NCBI GenBank assembly: GCA_002005505.1
Contig: KV908651.1
Location: forward strand, 7,501 to 37,500
Origin: Botryococcus braunii
Taxonomy: Eukaryota; Chlorophyta; Trebouxiophyceae
DNA: 30,000 nucleotides
Reading direction: 5' to 3'
Made by a program: the position numbers and the translations under genes. The notes beneath the pieces are model-generated. The model was not told where the DNA came from. It worked only from the letters and a program-made list of their open reading frames with translations, and did no database searches. Below, piece after piece: positions 1 to 22,626 of this stretch; the first letter of the stretch is position 1, and every line of letters starts with the position of its first letter.

Positions 1-104
1 GGAGGAAGGGGGGCGAAGGGACCCCTTGGTGCTAATAGAATTGAAGACAGCAAATAGCTGGTCGTTTCTGACATAGGGGGCAAAGGACACAACGGGCATC
101 TCAC

Positions 105-3296
<3,192 letters not shown>

Positions 3297-3628
3297 CCTG
3301 ACCAGTCCGCCAGAGAAGTTCAGGCTAAACTTCTCATCCAGTGTCCAATGTCCACAGTCTGTTTAGTTATGCTTTGGGCTACCTTGATAAGCCACCGTTC
3401 TGCACGATCTCTTCCCGCCCGATTGAGAAAGGTGCAGGTCGGAACCCCTGGCGGATGTACTGTACTACACCAGACGCCCCACACGCTTTCCTGTCCAATG
3501 CAAGAGGCACAGCATGCGGGGTTGAGGCTTGAATCCTACATTATGGAAGCAACCATTGCATCCAGTATGGCTGAACAGGATAAGAAACTTACCCAAACGG
3601 GTACTGATGCATGAAGCACTACATTAAA

Positions 3629-3714
3629 GCCCTCAACATGCACGCACGCACACACTCACGGTCCACAAGGTACCCGGGTACCTTGTGGGCCGTGCTTGTG
3701 TGCATGTTGAGGGC
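3629..3714. repeat. Imperfect inverted repeat (hairpin/cruciform)
   Basis: The left arm 3629-3675 and right arm 3676-3714 begin and end with GCCCTCAACATGCAC and its complement. They meet at a perfect centre, CACAAGGTACCCGGGTACCTTGTG. The left arm has about 8 extra bases of GCAC repeats. There is no loop. Confidence 0.9.
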
Positions 3715-3715
3715 A

Positions 3716-3745
3716 TTCAAGAAGTAGGGGCCCCTACTTCTTGAA
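3716..3745. repeat. Perfect 30-bp palindrome
   Basis: Each 15-base half (TTCAAGAAGTAGGGG and its exact complement) meets at GGGG/CCCC with no spacer, between 3730 and 3731. It starts two bases after the preceding hairpin. Confidence 0.95.
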
Positions 3746-4540
3746 GCAGACCAAATTTTATTTTTCCTCATACCACTTGATCTTCCTGCCAGCTGCAGTT
3801 TGCATCAGCATGGAGTCCAAGGTGAGAGGTGGAAGCGAATGCTGTAAAGATGCACAGTATCCCCCTGCAATAAAGTATATTGTCCTAATTTGGATGTCTA
3901 CCGGAATATCGTTTAAACGAAATTTCGAAGCACGCCATAGCTTGAAATTCATGGTGCGGAGCCCATACTCTTTCAGACGAAAAGGAGCTTGGAATTCCAC
4001 ATTTCCCGACGAACCTAGAGTGGGCATCAAGGGTCATGCATGCGTAGCCCGAGTGGCAACCTTTGCGAAGCTCGATGGAATCAAGCAAAATGTGCCCGCA
4101 GACGGCCTCAGTCCCATAGGATTGTAGGCTCATTCCAGAATTTAGGTAGTTGACTCAGGTTGGCTTGAAGGTCGACATTGCAATTCGGGCACAATTGTGC
4201 GCTGCTGGTCCGTCCTTCTGCACATGTGGCCCTGTTGGCTAGCCCGGGATGTAGCTTTGTTATATGACGCCCACTTTATGATTGATTCCCTTCCTTGAAA
4301 TGGTGGCCCGGACCCTTCCACCTTACCATAAAAATGTCTTGCTTGCAACGCCTAATCAGGAAGAGGCCCCGAAGCTATCAATGCCTGATGATCGGGATGC
4401 GAAGTTTTCGGGTATAAAGAAACCTTCAAAATGTACACCCCGGCTTGCTGCAGGATTCAACCTTCTGTAAATGCTTCCGCCGGCGAGTCTGCAAGCATTT
4501 CTTTGAGACACGTGTTGCCACGTGTGCTGATGTAATCCCA

Positions 4541-4632
4541 CGCAGCCACGCTAACGCCTACATCATTCCAGGCCCACCCACGTGTGTACAGGCAGCCATG
4601 GTAACGCCTAACATCATTCCATGCACACCCGT
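4541..4632. repeat. Two-copy direct repeat, about 50-bp period
   Basis: Both copies share GCAGCCA, then GTAACGCCTA or CTAACGCCTA, CATCATTCCA and a C-rich tail. The copies start near 4541 and 4591. No gene is associated. Confidence 0.75.
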
Positions 4633-4990
4633 ATTGCAATCAGCCCTGCCCGCCTGAGGCCTGGACAAATTCGAAAACTGATCTCAAAGTTGGGCCAAAA
4701 ACCCAGAATCAAAGTCTTGTAGGATGCCAACGAGTCCAGAGGGTGTTCAATGCTGCATTGAAGAAAACAATTCAGACATTCCGGGCAAAGTCATGCATTT
4801 GTATGTGCATAAACAACCCTTCTTTAAGCAATGTAAGCATTTTGAGTATGTTGCTCAATTGAAGCTACTCAAGCTTTCAGCGGCGTTTGCTACGCATTGC
4901 ACATGATTACAGGGGTGAAGAGCATTCGTTATGTAGTCCCTCTTGCCCATGCCACGCTGATGCCCCCTCCCTCCCTCCCTCCCTCCCCTC

Positions 4991-5220
<230 letters not shown>

Positions 5221-5627
5221 CGCGGCATGCGTGTGCATGCGGGAGCACGTGCCGTGTGTATAAGGGCGTGTGCTCCGCCGCCAGCAAGTTCAACTCCTTT
5301 CGAGGTTTGGCAAGCCATTAACAGTTGCTTGGCTAAGAAGTGCTTGTTTTGGCCGGAGGTACTCCTGCCACATCCATGCCAGAACAGGCAACCCCGCAAG
5401 GAAAGCCACAGCATTGTGCGGATAACTCTGTACATCTCAATTTACAGCTTTGCGAACAATTTCCAAGGGGGAAACCCATGCAGCTTTGTCACATCGAAGC
5501 TGTTACATCCAAGATGGTTAACGCTACAAAAATTCCGGGAAGGAGCCACCTCTCAAAGTTTACAGCCCTCGGCTTCCCTGGTTCCCGGAGAATAAAAATC
5601 AATACTTAAGCTTGGAATTGAGCAAAA

Positions 5628-11011
<5,384 letters not shown>

Positions 11012-12563
11012 TGTTTTTTAACCTCCTCTTTCGTGCTGTTAAGCTATGCAGCCCGGAAATTGCTGCATATACTGCGAGGTGTGCTCACTCAGGCCCCCAG
11101 AGCGGCAGAAGGTAATGGTGCAGTTGATTGACTACGTGATCCCGCGGTTCCATAAGAACATTGGCACTTTTAGAGACTTGTGGAACCAACCTGCACGCAG
11201 AAGAGTCCCTTCACAATGCCCATTGGAGATTGGGACGAAATTAAGCACGGGAATGCGATTTGGCCACCACGCGGACACTCCGATGCAAGGGGTCCTCATC
11301 ACCATCATGAGAGAACCCTCAGCTGGCGTGAGTTTCAAGCGCTCCAAAGAAATAAACATCTATCATACCACTACTCGAAGACAAGGATCAACCGAAAGAT
11401 GATCAGCTCAACAAGACCGTGTCCTTTCGCCCGTGCAGAACATTATTCTAGAAAGTTCTCGTCGATGACAACTATAAACTCTCAATGTGTTTATCCATCA
11501 GGTATGGGATCCCAAAAATAATCGACAATTCATACCTGTATGCGTCTTTTGTGCCGGGTCACGAGCCCCTTTTGGAACACCCCACGTACTGGCAATTCAA
11601 TTCCCCCAAAACGCTAACAATTGCTTTGTCTTCAGTCTGCTGAATTTGTTTCTGCCTGATTAATGCGCACGAATCCCCTTTTGCAGGTCAATCGTTGTTT
11701 TGACCTGGCATGTTGGCCGGCCAATCCTGGGATCGATTTCGGGTACTCCACGGGGTCCCCTGTCCGGGCGCAGATCTACTGCATCGTAGCGGTGCGGCCA
11801 CTCAACGAGGCACTTCGTATTTCCGAGGATGGTGAATTGCGTTAGACCGTTGCCTGTGGCATCAGCCAGAAGATAAGCAACAAAGTAATTTTGGGCGCCA
11901 TTGATCTCGACTTATCCAATCTAAATCAGAGGCGTACGATTGCTTTGGCAGTTCCGAATGCTTGACCATGTCCAGTGACAAGGTCAGCTGTGCGATGCTC
12001 TCTGTACATATGATGCCTACCAAAAGCTTCAGAATACACACTGCTTTTGTTCCTGACTGGTGTGGGGCAGTCCGAAATCCACGGGCCCAGTCTCCTCGAC
12101 TGCGCCAGAGGCAGTGGATCAGTGGGACATTTTCGACACCCGACAGAACAACTTTTGCATTCGACCACAGGGAAGAATTAAAAATAAATGGTAAATCACT
12201 GCTTACCTTCACTTTAGAAAACGAACGAAGGCTGAACGCAAGGTAAACGCATGTGGACACGTGCTACAGTTGGAATTGTGTCTATCACGAGTGCAGATTG
12301 CAAACCTCTCCGACGCTTAAAGTTTATATCACAATTTATCCATTCTCACAGTACAGAGACCGTTGTAAGTGGGCTGCGCCTCAAAGTTGGCATGCTACCG
12401 ATATTTTTGAGCTGTCTACGCTATATGGTGGTGAATTTTTCAATTTGTCAAGAACCCTTGATTTGGGCTGGGGAAGCTTCAAATTGGAGGATTTCTATGA
12501 AAGGAATTTTAAAACAGCAGTGCAAGCATGCACGCGAGCCCGCTATGATGCCCCCCCCCCCCC

Positions 12564-12880
<317 letters not shown>

Positions 12881-13189
12881 CGCGCGCAGCAGGGAGCCAC
12901 TTCTGAAGCTTCCGTAGCAGAAGAAGCCATAGTCACAGCAGCATATTGGAGTATGTCCCTCCTGAAACTCCCATTTATTGACATGCAGGAAGTCCCAAAG
13001 GGATGCGGGTGGCAGCCTCGTGGATTACGAGAGCAAAGAAGAACCCACAGGATGACGTCGAGCTCGATGATGAAGGAAGCCTGCCTGTACGGCCTTCATG
13101 ACGTTTTCATTGCCATTGCACTTGACTGCAGTGCCAGTGCTAAGTCTCCTCATTATGGGTCCCCGTTTCTCAAAATCTTCTCTTTCTGT

Positions 13190-13290
<101 letters not shown>

Positions 13291-13436
13291 TTTCTTTTCT
13301 GGATTCTTGGGCACCACTCTCCAATCATCTGCGGGTACTGGTTGGTGGAAGACTTTCAATCTGATCTTGTGCAAAGAATGGTGCATGAGACGATTCTTTT
13401 TGACATTCCTCGACGTCCTCTTTATTTTATCGGAAG

Positions 13437-13705
13437 AAGTCGAAGAAGAAGATGAAGATGGTTCTGTGGGCTATATGCAGGCCTTGCCACCAGCTGTGAA
13501 ACAGGCTTGGACAACTGCTATGGGGCTGGTGGACCGCTTGGTTGACATTATTAATGACTTGGTACCGAGTAGCATCTCCAGGCCTGTGGTATGCTCACTC
13601 TTCAAGCCTTGGACTCATGGTCTCTGGGGCCCTGCCGCACCTTCTATACCCCTCATTGCCTCCCCTCCGACCGGCCTCCGTTCCCTCCCCCCCCCCTCTC
13701 TCTCG

Positions 13706-13779
<74 letters not shown>

Positions 13780-14188
13780 ATGCTTGCTTGCGTGCGTGCC
13801 CGGGGGGCGGGGTGTACACGCATGTGTGTTCTTGGGGGTGGGGTTGGTGAGTGACGTTGGGTTGGGGGGGGGTGAGGGGGGTTGGGAGGGAGGGAAGGGA
13901 GGAAGGGGGAGGAAGAGGGAGGGGGGCGTGTAGACATTTTCATGCACGGAGGGAGAAAGAAGGCATGAGGTTTTGGGGAGAGAGAGGATGTAGGTATGGA
14001 ATGTAGGGGTGCGGAGGTTGGAGATAGGAGAGGGAGGGGAAAGAGGGGGTCAGTCGAAGAGGGAGCGAGAAAGCATGAGGAATGAGAAAAAGGGAGGAGG
14101 CAGCCAGAAAATGAGAGGGGGGGAGGGAGAGGGAGGGGTTGGGGAGTTGGAGGGAGGTAGGAAGTAAGAGGGAGAGGAGGTGGGGGGG

Positions 14189-14232
<44 letters not shown>

Positions 14233-15386
14233 GAGGGAGGGAGGGAGGGAGGGAGGGAGGGGGGAGGGAGGGGGAGGGAGGGAGGGAGGGAGGGAGGGAG
14301 GGAGGGAGGGAGGGAGGGAGGGAGGAGGGAGGGAGGGAGGGAGGGAGGGAGGGAGGGAGGGAGGGAGGGAGGGAGGAGTGAGTGAGTGAGTGAGTGAGTG
14401 AGTGAGTGAGTGAGTGAGTGAGTGAGTGAGTGAGTGAGTGTGTGTGTGTGGTGTGTGTGTGTGTGTAGAGGGGGGGTGTAGAAAGCAACGTGCATCTATG
14501 TAAGTGAAGACACCGCAAACGTATTCGGGGGCTGCTTTGTTCCCAGTAATGTTGTTGTCATGCCCATCGAAATGTACACTGTGTTGCAGAAGCACCTAGA
14601 TGGGGTATTGGGAAGATGCTGCAGTCTGAGTAGTTCACCAGGTGATGGTGGTAACTGGTGGGCTTGCAGGTTGACACATCAGTGCGAGCGGCGCTCATTC
14701 TTCTTGTCCTTGGCATTGCTCAGGGGGTGCTGGGGGTATGGACTGCCTGGCTCCCTGTCCTCTTTTTGAGCATTCCGTCCCTGATGTTATTGCAGGCCGA
14801 TCCATGCTCTCATGAGTGCTTGCTTGCTGTGCTGTGAGCGCATCCAGGCATGAGTGAATGCACTCGGTACATTTTGCAGTACATGTACTGTGCCACTGTC
14901 GACATCCATGTACTGCACATTTGTGGCAATCTGCGATGTGGATGAGCGCGGCATACTATGTGCCCAGCACATGCACCGTTTCTTGTACCGGCAAAGTTTG
15001 CAATCTATGTGGGAGGCGTACCTGGCCTGCCGTGCTCGAACCACATGTTGCAATCTATGTGCAAGGCATATTTGGCATGCAATGCATGAGCCAAATTTGG
15101 CAACCTATGAGAGGGGGCGGTACCTGGCATTCCATGCTCTGGTCAAATGCGGCAATCTGTGTTGTGCCCATTCTGCGGGAGTCCACTGGTCTTCGTTGGG
15201 GGCTCAATCTGTCTTGCTACTCGATACAGCCCTTCCCTTCCACTAGTGAGATCCTTACTATATGTGCTTCTGACATTCTTAGAGATATGAGAACCTCATC
15301 ATGGTCTCTTATCTGGCTTCTCCATGGGGTTGCAAGGTACAGCCTGGCAAGACTTATGGGCAAACCTTTGAAGGGCCTTTGCTTTT
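13437..15386 (+). CDS. Unidentified multi-pass membrane protein, internal exons (partial)
   Basis: Three coding-looking segments on the plus strand. Exon 13437-13588 begins after a polypyrimidine-AG. It encodes an acidic stretch (EEEDEDGSVGYMQALPP), then an amphipathic AVKQAWTTAMGLVDRLVDI, and ends at GTG|GTATGC. It joins in phase 0 to an exon starting at 14670 after GCTTGCAG. That exon encodes VDTSVRAALILLVLGIAQ and a second hydrophobic run through LPVLFLSIPSLMLL. Its donor is unclear (14786 or slightly later). A third exon at 15283-15386 (YENLIMVSYLASPWGC to TYGQTFEGP) ends at a strong GTGAGT. I do not recognise the protein. The start, end and the 14.8-15.28 kb junction are unresolved. Two hydrophobic segments suggest a hairpin-type membrane protein. 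Confidence 0.5.
13707..13780. repeat. (GT)n microsatellite
   Basis: About 72 bases of GT in the intron after the exon at 13437-13588, followed by TGC repeats and a G-rich stretch to about 13930. Confidence 0.97.
14192..14466. repeat. Serial (GA)n - (GGGA)n - (GTGA)n - (GT)n array
   Basis: GA repeats 14192-14228, GGGA repeats about 14230-14373, GTGA repeats about 14375-14438, then GT repeats to 14466. Each block differs from the next by one base change or slip. The GGGA block has dozens of closely spaced G3 runs. Confidence 0.97.
14923..15165. repeat. Degenerate 50-bp tandem repeat
   Basis: The core GCAATCTATGTG recurs with CAAT/CAAC starting at 15001, 15051, 15101 and 15153, with an older unit at 14927. 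Between them run GGCAT/TGCATGC blocks. It lies between two exons of the plus-strand membrane-protein gene. Confidence 0.8.
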
Positions 15387-15473
15387 GTGAGTATGCTGTC
15401 GTTCAATGCGTGCAGAGGGGTTGGAAAGGCATGTTGGATTTAGGGATGAAGCTTGTTTGTTATTGTTTGTAGT

Positions 15474-15509
15474 CCATGGCGATTTGCCACAGGTGGCAAA
15501 TCGCCATGG
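15474..15509. repeat. 36-bp near-perfect palindrome (17-bp stem, 2-base loop)
   Basis: CCATGGCGATTTGCCAC, loop AG, then its exact complement. It lies downstream of the exon ending at 15386 and just before the 18-bp minisatellite. Confidence 0.95.
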
Positions 15510-15544
15510 GGTTACTTACTCTTCACAAGCTGACGTGCGCCGCC

Positions 15545-16012
15545 TTTTGCCCTCATGCCCTCTTTTGCCCGCTTCTGCCCTCAAGCCTTCGTTTGCCCTC
15601 TATGCCCTGTTTGCCCCCATGCCCTCTTTTGCCCACCACGCCGTCTTTGTCCTTCATGCCTTCTTTTGCCCTCATGCCCTCTTTTGTCCAAATGGCCTTT
15701 TTGGCCCTCCACGCCTTTTGCCCTCATGCCCTCTTTTGCCCTCCATCCCTTCTTTTGCCCTCATGCCCTCTTTTGCCCACATGACCCCTTCTGCCCTCAT
15801 GCCCGCTCTTGCCCTCGTGCCCTCTTTTGCCCTCATGCTTTCTCTTGCCCTCGTGCCCTCTTTTGCCCTCATGCCCTCTCTTGCGCTCGTGCCCTCTTTT
15901 GCCCGCATGCCCTCTCGTACCCTCTCTTGCCCTCGTGCCCTCTATTGCCCTCTTTTGCCCTCATGCCCTATCTTGCCCTCGTCCTCTCTTTTGCCCTCAC
16001 GCCGGTTCAGAG
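15545..16012. repeat. About 18-bp minisatellite (TTTTGCCCTCATGCCCTC type)
   Basis: About 25 units of an 18-base pyrimidine-rich repeat, with some 9- and 15-base variants (TGCCCTC plus ATGCCCTC, GTGCCCTC, ACGCC). Its divisibility by 3 keeps frames open, giving PSFALM-like peptides. I read this as intronic or intergenic repeat, not protein. Confidence 0.93.
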
Positions 16013-16204
16013 GCTGCTCTTGTGATGGCATACTCACAGTCATGTACCGGTGTCCACACACATCCGAGCATACACTCACAGTGCCGGGAGTATTGGGGTT
16101 GGACTTTAGGGCTTTTGCCCCCATCTTCCTTTTTAGCCTCCGACCTTATAGTAGGGGCTATCGTATTTATCGGCCGATTCGTGCCATGTGGGCGTTTTGT
16201 CCAG

Positions 16205-16420
16205 CCGAAGTACAAGAAGTGTGGGTCGAAGGCTCCCAGCTTGACAGTACAAGAAGTACAAGAAGTGTGGGTCAGAGGCTCCTGCCTCGACACTACAAGA
16301 AGTGTGGGTCGGAGGCTCCCGCCTCGACAGTACAAGAAGTACAAGAAGTGTGGGTCGGAGGCTCCCGCCTTGACAGTACAAGAAGTACAAGATGTGTGGG
16401 TCGGAGGCTCCCGGCTCCAC
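16205..16420. repeat. 46-bp minisatellite with internal 9-bp duplication
   Basis: GTGTGGGTC recurs at 16219, 16265, 16302, 16348 and 16394, so spacings are 46, 37, 46 and 46. The 9-base difference is a doubled AGTACAAGA. Units also share GGAGGCTCCCGCC and TCGACAGTACAA. Confidence 0.92.
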
Positions 16421-16554
16421 AGGACCGGGACCTAACTCGTCATATGACATAGAACCCACATTACACCCACTACACTCGTTGCCTCTTTGACTGTTCCTCG
16501 TCTTTCAACATTTTGTTTGGTGCAAGTGCAGCATGCTCATGAGCAGCATGCGTT

Positions 16555-17087
16555 ATGGTGGAACAGGTCATCTTCACGCTGGGTTCGCTGGCTCTGGTGC
16601 TGTACATCGGAACCCGACTTTGGTCAAAAGGCAATGCGAGCGGAGGGGGGCCTAAGGAGGGCGGTAGGTGCGCACCTCACTCACTTCCTGCATGACTTCC
16701 CACAAGTGCAAGGGACCAGGGAAAAGGGTGGGTGGGTGTGCTCCTACATAGCTGTGTCCGAGGGACTCATCACACATTTTGCATGGACAACGACAAAAAG
16801 GGAAAAAGTGGGGAAGAGCAGGTGGGGGGCGGAGTAAATGCGGACATGAGCATGGGCATGCGCCACACTCGCACATGCGTACGGGTGCGCGCGGCCGCAC
16901 CCCCCCCCCCTCAAAACACACACACATACACACCTGTTACGTGAGTGAGAGAAAATGTAGGGGGGCCGAGCTCATTGTAGTGCATGCACCCTATGGCCCA
17001 GCCTCTGTTCTGCATAAAGACACACTGTCTCCCCACATTGTCCTGGTGGGAAGCAGGCACCTGGAAGCATTTCAGATGAAGGGGTGA
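16555..17087 (+). CDS. Small membrane-anchored protein (two exons), or 3' part of the upstream membrane-protein gene
   Basis: Exons 16555-16667 and 16961-17087 join in phase 2 (AG|GTGCGC to ATGTAG|G), giving 79 aa from the ATG at 16555. The N-terminus MVEQVIFTLGSLALVLYIG is a single hydrophobic segment followed by TRLWSK, the pattern of a signal anchor. Then come a Gly-rich linker (NASGGGPKEGG) and ELIVVHAPYGPASVL, PHIVLVGSRHLEAF and a TGA at 17085. Alternatively the first exon starts at an acceptor at 16546. The last exon may also be internal, because GTGAGA overlaps the stop (AAGGG|GTGAGA). I do not recognise the family. Confidence 0.45.
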
Positions 17088-17844
17088 GACCACCGACAAG
17101 GGGCCGCTTGTGTCTGGCCAGGTAGAGGCCGGAGAGACACAAGCAGGCGAAGGAGAGGGTCAAACCGGCTTCCGCCTGGACGAGGCACCGTCATAGACAC
17201 GGATTTGCTGGACGTCTGGTACGAAGAACCCCCAGGAAGAGGCAGGGGGCGTGATGCCCGAGGGGCGTCTCGATGATCCGTCTGCTAATATTTAAATGTA
17301 CTATGAACTACTGTATTTTAATGCGAAGCACAGCTTACCCATTAATGGGTAGAATGTGCTCTGCATTACATTTGGGTTTGGGTCGTCGACACATTGGGCT
17401 GGCCTCTTTTGTTTCACTCTTGTAAGACCCAGAAATCAGAGATCAGGATCGGAGATTACATGTACTAGGCCATATGGCACGATGAGATGTCCGCAGGCAT
17501 ATTGGGAAGCCTAATCAATACTCATTTTGTGGCTGAAAGGGCGGGAAGCCTCAGCCTTTGCAGGGGGTACCAGGGGTACTGTTTTGGAGGTACCCTGATT
17601 TGACGATTGACGGGGGCGGGGCAACAGTCTCTGTGCCCAGATAAGCAGCAGTGACTTCGATCCTGGAAGAACCTAGCGTTGAGGGAATGTAACGTTTAAG
17701 AGTTCGGTTAACTCTCTCTTTACCCTTGATTATGAACGGAGCCTATTTGCCTCAACAACGCTGTGCTCCGAAACGGGGGAGGCGGGAGGTAATGAAGATT
17801 ATAGCCTCACGCCTCCACCTTTTCACGGCAGAGCGGCATCGACG

Positions 17845-17909
17845 ATTAGGGTTTAGGGATTACCCTAAACGGGTAACCCTACGGATTTCCTAAACCCTAA
17901 AGCCCTAAG
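17845..17909. repeat. Interstitial TTTAGGG-like motifs in inverted arrangement
   Basis: ATTAGGGTTTAGGG is followed after two bases by ACCCTAAAC, then AACCCTA and CTAAACCCTAAAGCCCTAA. The motifs match the plant-type telomere unit but face each other. Confidence 0.75.
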
Positions 17910-17959
17910 TCTAACTCTTCCCCATGTACCGTAGTAACCAATGTTTCTACTGGTGTGCC

Positions 17960-17983
17960 CCATAGATATGGCCATATCTATGG
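17960..17983. repeat. Perfect 24-bp palindrome
   Basis: CCATAGATATGG joined to its exact complement CCATATCTATGG, with no spacer. Confidence 0.95.
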
Positions 17984-18026
17984 CTTCTGTGCCACACATT
18001 ATTACCTTACTCCGGTTTTCTGTTTT

Positions 18027-18070
18027 CTGTTGGAGGAGCTCTCCAACAGAACTCTGTTGGAGGAGCTGAG
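18027..18070. repeat. Overlapping inverted and direct repeats of TCTGTTGGAGGAGCT
   Basis: TCTGTTGGAG, GAGCT, CTCCAACAGA forms a 10-bp stem with a 5-base loop. After two bases a second TCTGTTGGAGGAGCT follows, so the middle arm can pair with either side. Confidence 0.85.
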
Positions 18071-18396
18071 TCAAATTCGAAGCTGGCCTTAACTAGTTCT
18101 TGCGCCATCCTTTTCCGCCATCCTTTCTTCCAATTTAACATCGCACGCTTCAGGGGTTCTTCCCCCATACAAAACTGTTACCATATTTTTCCTAATCTTC
18201 TTATGTACAACACCGGTATTGATTGTATATTTGACAAACCTCTGCCCATTTTGTCTCAGCTCATTTGAATCTCTTGATGAGCCCTTTGCGCCTATAATTG
18301 CATGTTCAAGACCGCTTCTGTGGTTCTTGAAATATTCAGCTATCTTGAGCTGTGCTTCTTCAGGTTTTATTTTAATGAATGAAGCGTAGACCTTAT

Positions 18397-18784
<388 letters not shown>

Positions 18785-19246
18785 CACGCACACACGCACG
18801 CACGCACGGACGCACGCATGCATGCGCGCGCGCATGGTTGTCAGCCTTGTACAGCCCCTCTTCGAATACACACTTAAGAGTGCTTGTCCTGTATGAGTAC
18901 TGCATATCGGAACAGGCGGAAGTCGGGGTTCCAACAGCGTGTCATCTGGGTGCAGCGCATATTTTGTAAGGTATTGCCAGGTTCGGTCAGGCAAGGGCAG
19001 TGCTGCTTCCAACCCCAAGCTTGCTTGCTTCCTTCGAAAGGAGTCCTCCCCATGCTTGCTTCCTTGCTCCCATGAATGAGGCAAATGATGGTGAGCATCA
19101 CCAGCTGGGGTTGCAACAACGCCAGGGTTATAATGGTCATTTATGTCAATATTACAGAACGTGGTGGACGGGCAGGAATCCTTCTTCGAAATCTAACACA
19201 ATGTATGGACATTTACATGATCTTAAGTGATGATAGAGCCAAATTT

Positions 19247-19557
<311 letters not shown>

Positions 19558-19767
19558 TAACAGCTTCCGTACCCAGTCCACAAGGCCACCTAGCAGCCTT
19601 ATACGGCATTCGGGAGCCGGCTTGAAAAGTGTTGCCCTAGCCAGTTTCATGACCTCTCTGCTATCTCCGGACTCCAGGGGCTGTGGCCATCCGACTGAGG
19701 CAACCTGTGGAAAGAGTGCAGAGACAGCAGAGACCTTAAAGACCTTTTTGGAAGCTTCTGGAACTGG

Positions 19768-22626
<2,859 letters not shown>

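Larger units (their letters stand above)
17088..18088. other. Gene-free region with hairpins and telomere-like motifs
   Basis: No coding sequence recognised. It holds a hairpin at 17106-17144 (GCTTGTGTCT stem, 10 bp) and a short palindrome-like CCCATTAATGGG near 17338. It also holds telomere-like motifs at 17845-17909 and palindromes at 17960-17983 and 18027-18070. Confidence 0.55.

Noticed and set aside
11862..12260. 132-codon minus-strand ORF
   Set aside because: No recognisable motif, and overlapping frames of similar length exist on the other strand; not distinguishable from chance.
12253..12545. Plus-strand frame starting MDTCYSWNCVYHE
   Set aside because: It looks mildly protein-like but runs directly into a CA array, has no clear splice partner and matches no known family.
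13020..13086. Acidic plus-strand frame (PQDDVELDDEGSLP) as the exon before 13437
   Set aside because: Its possible donors (13057, 13087) leave phase 0, whereas the exon at 13437 needs phase 1; kept only as a note.
15406..16452. 348-codon plus-strand ORF rich in PSFALM repeats
   Set aside because: It is produced by the 18-bp and 46-bp minisatellites; other frames are equally open and no non-repeat domain is present.
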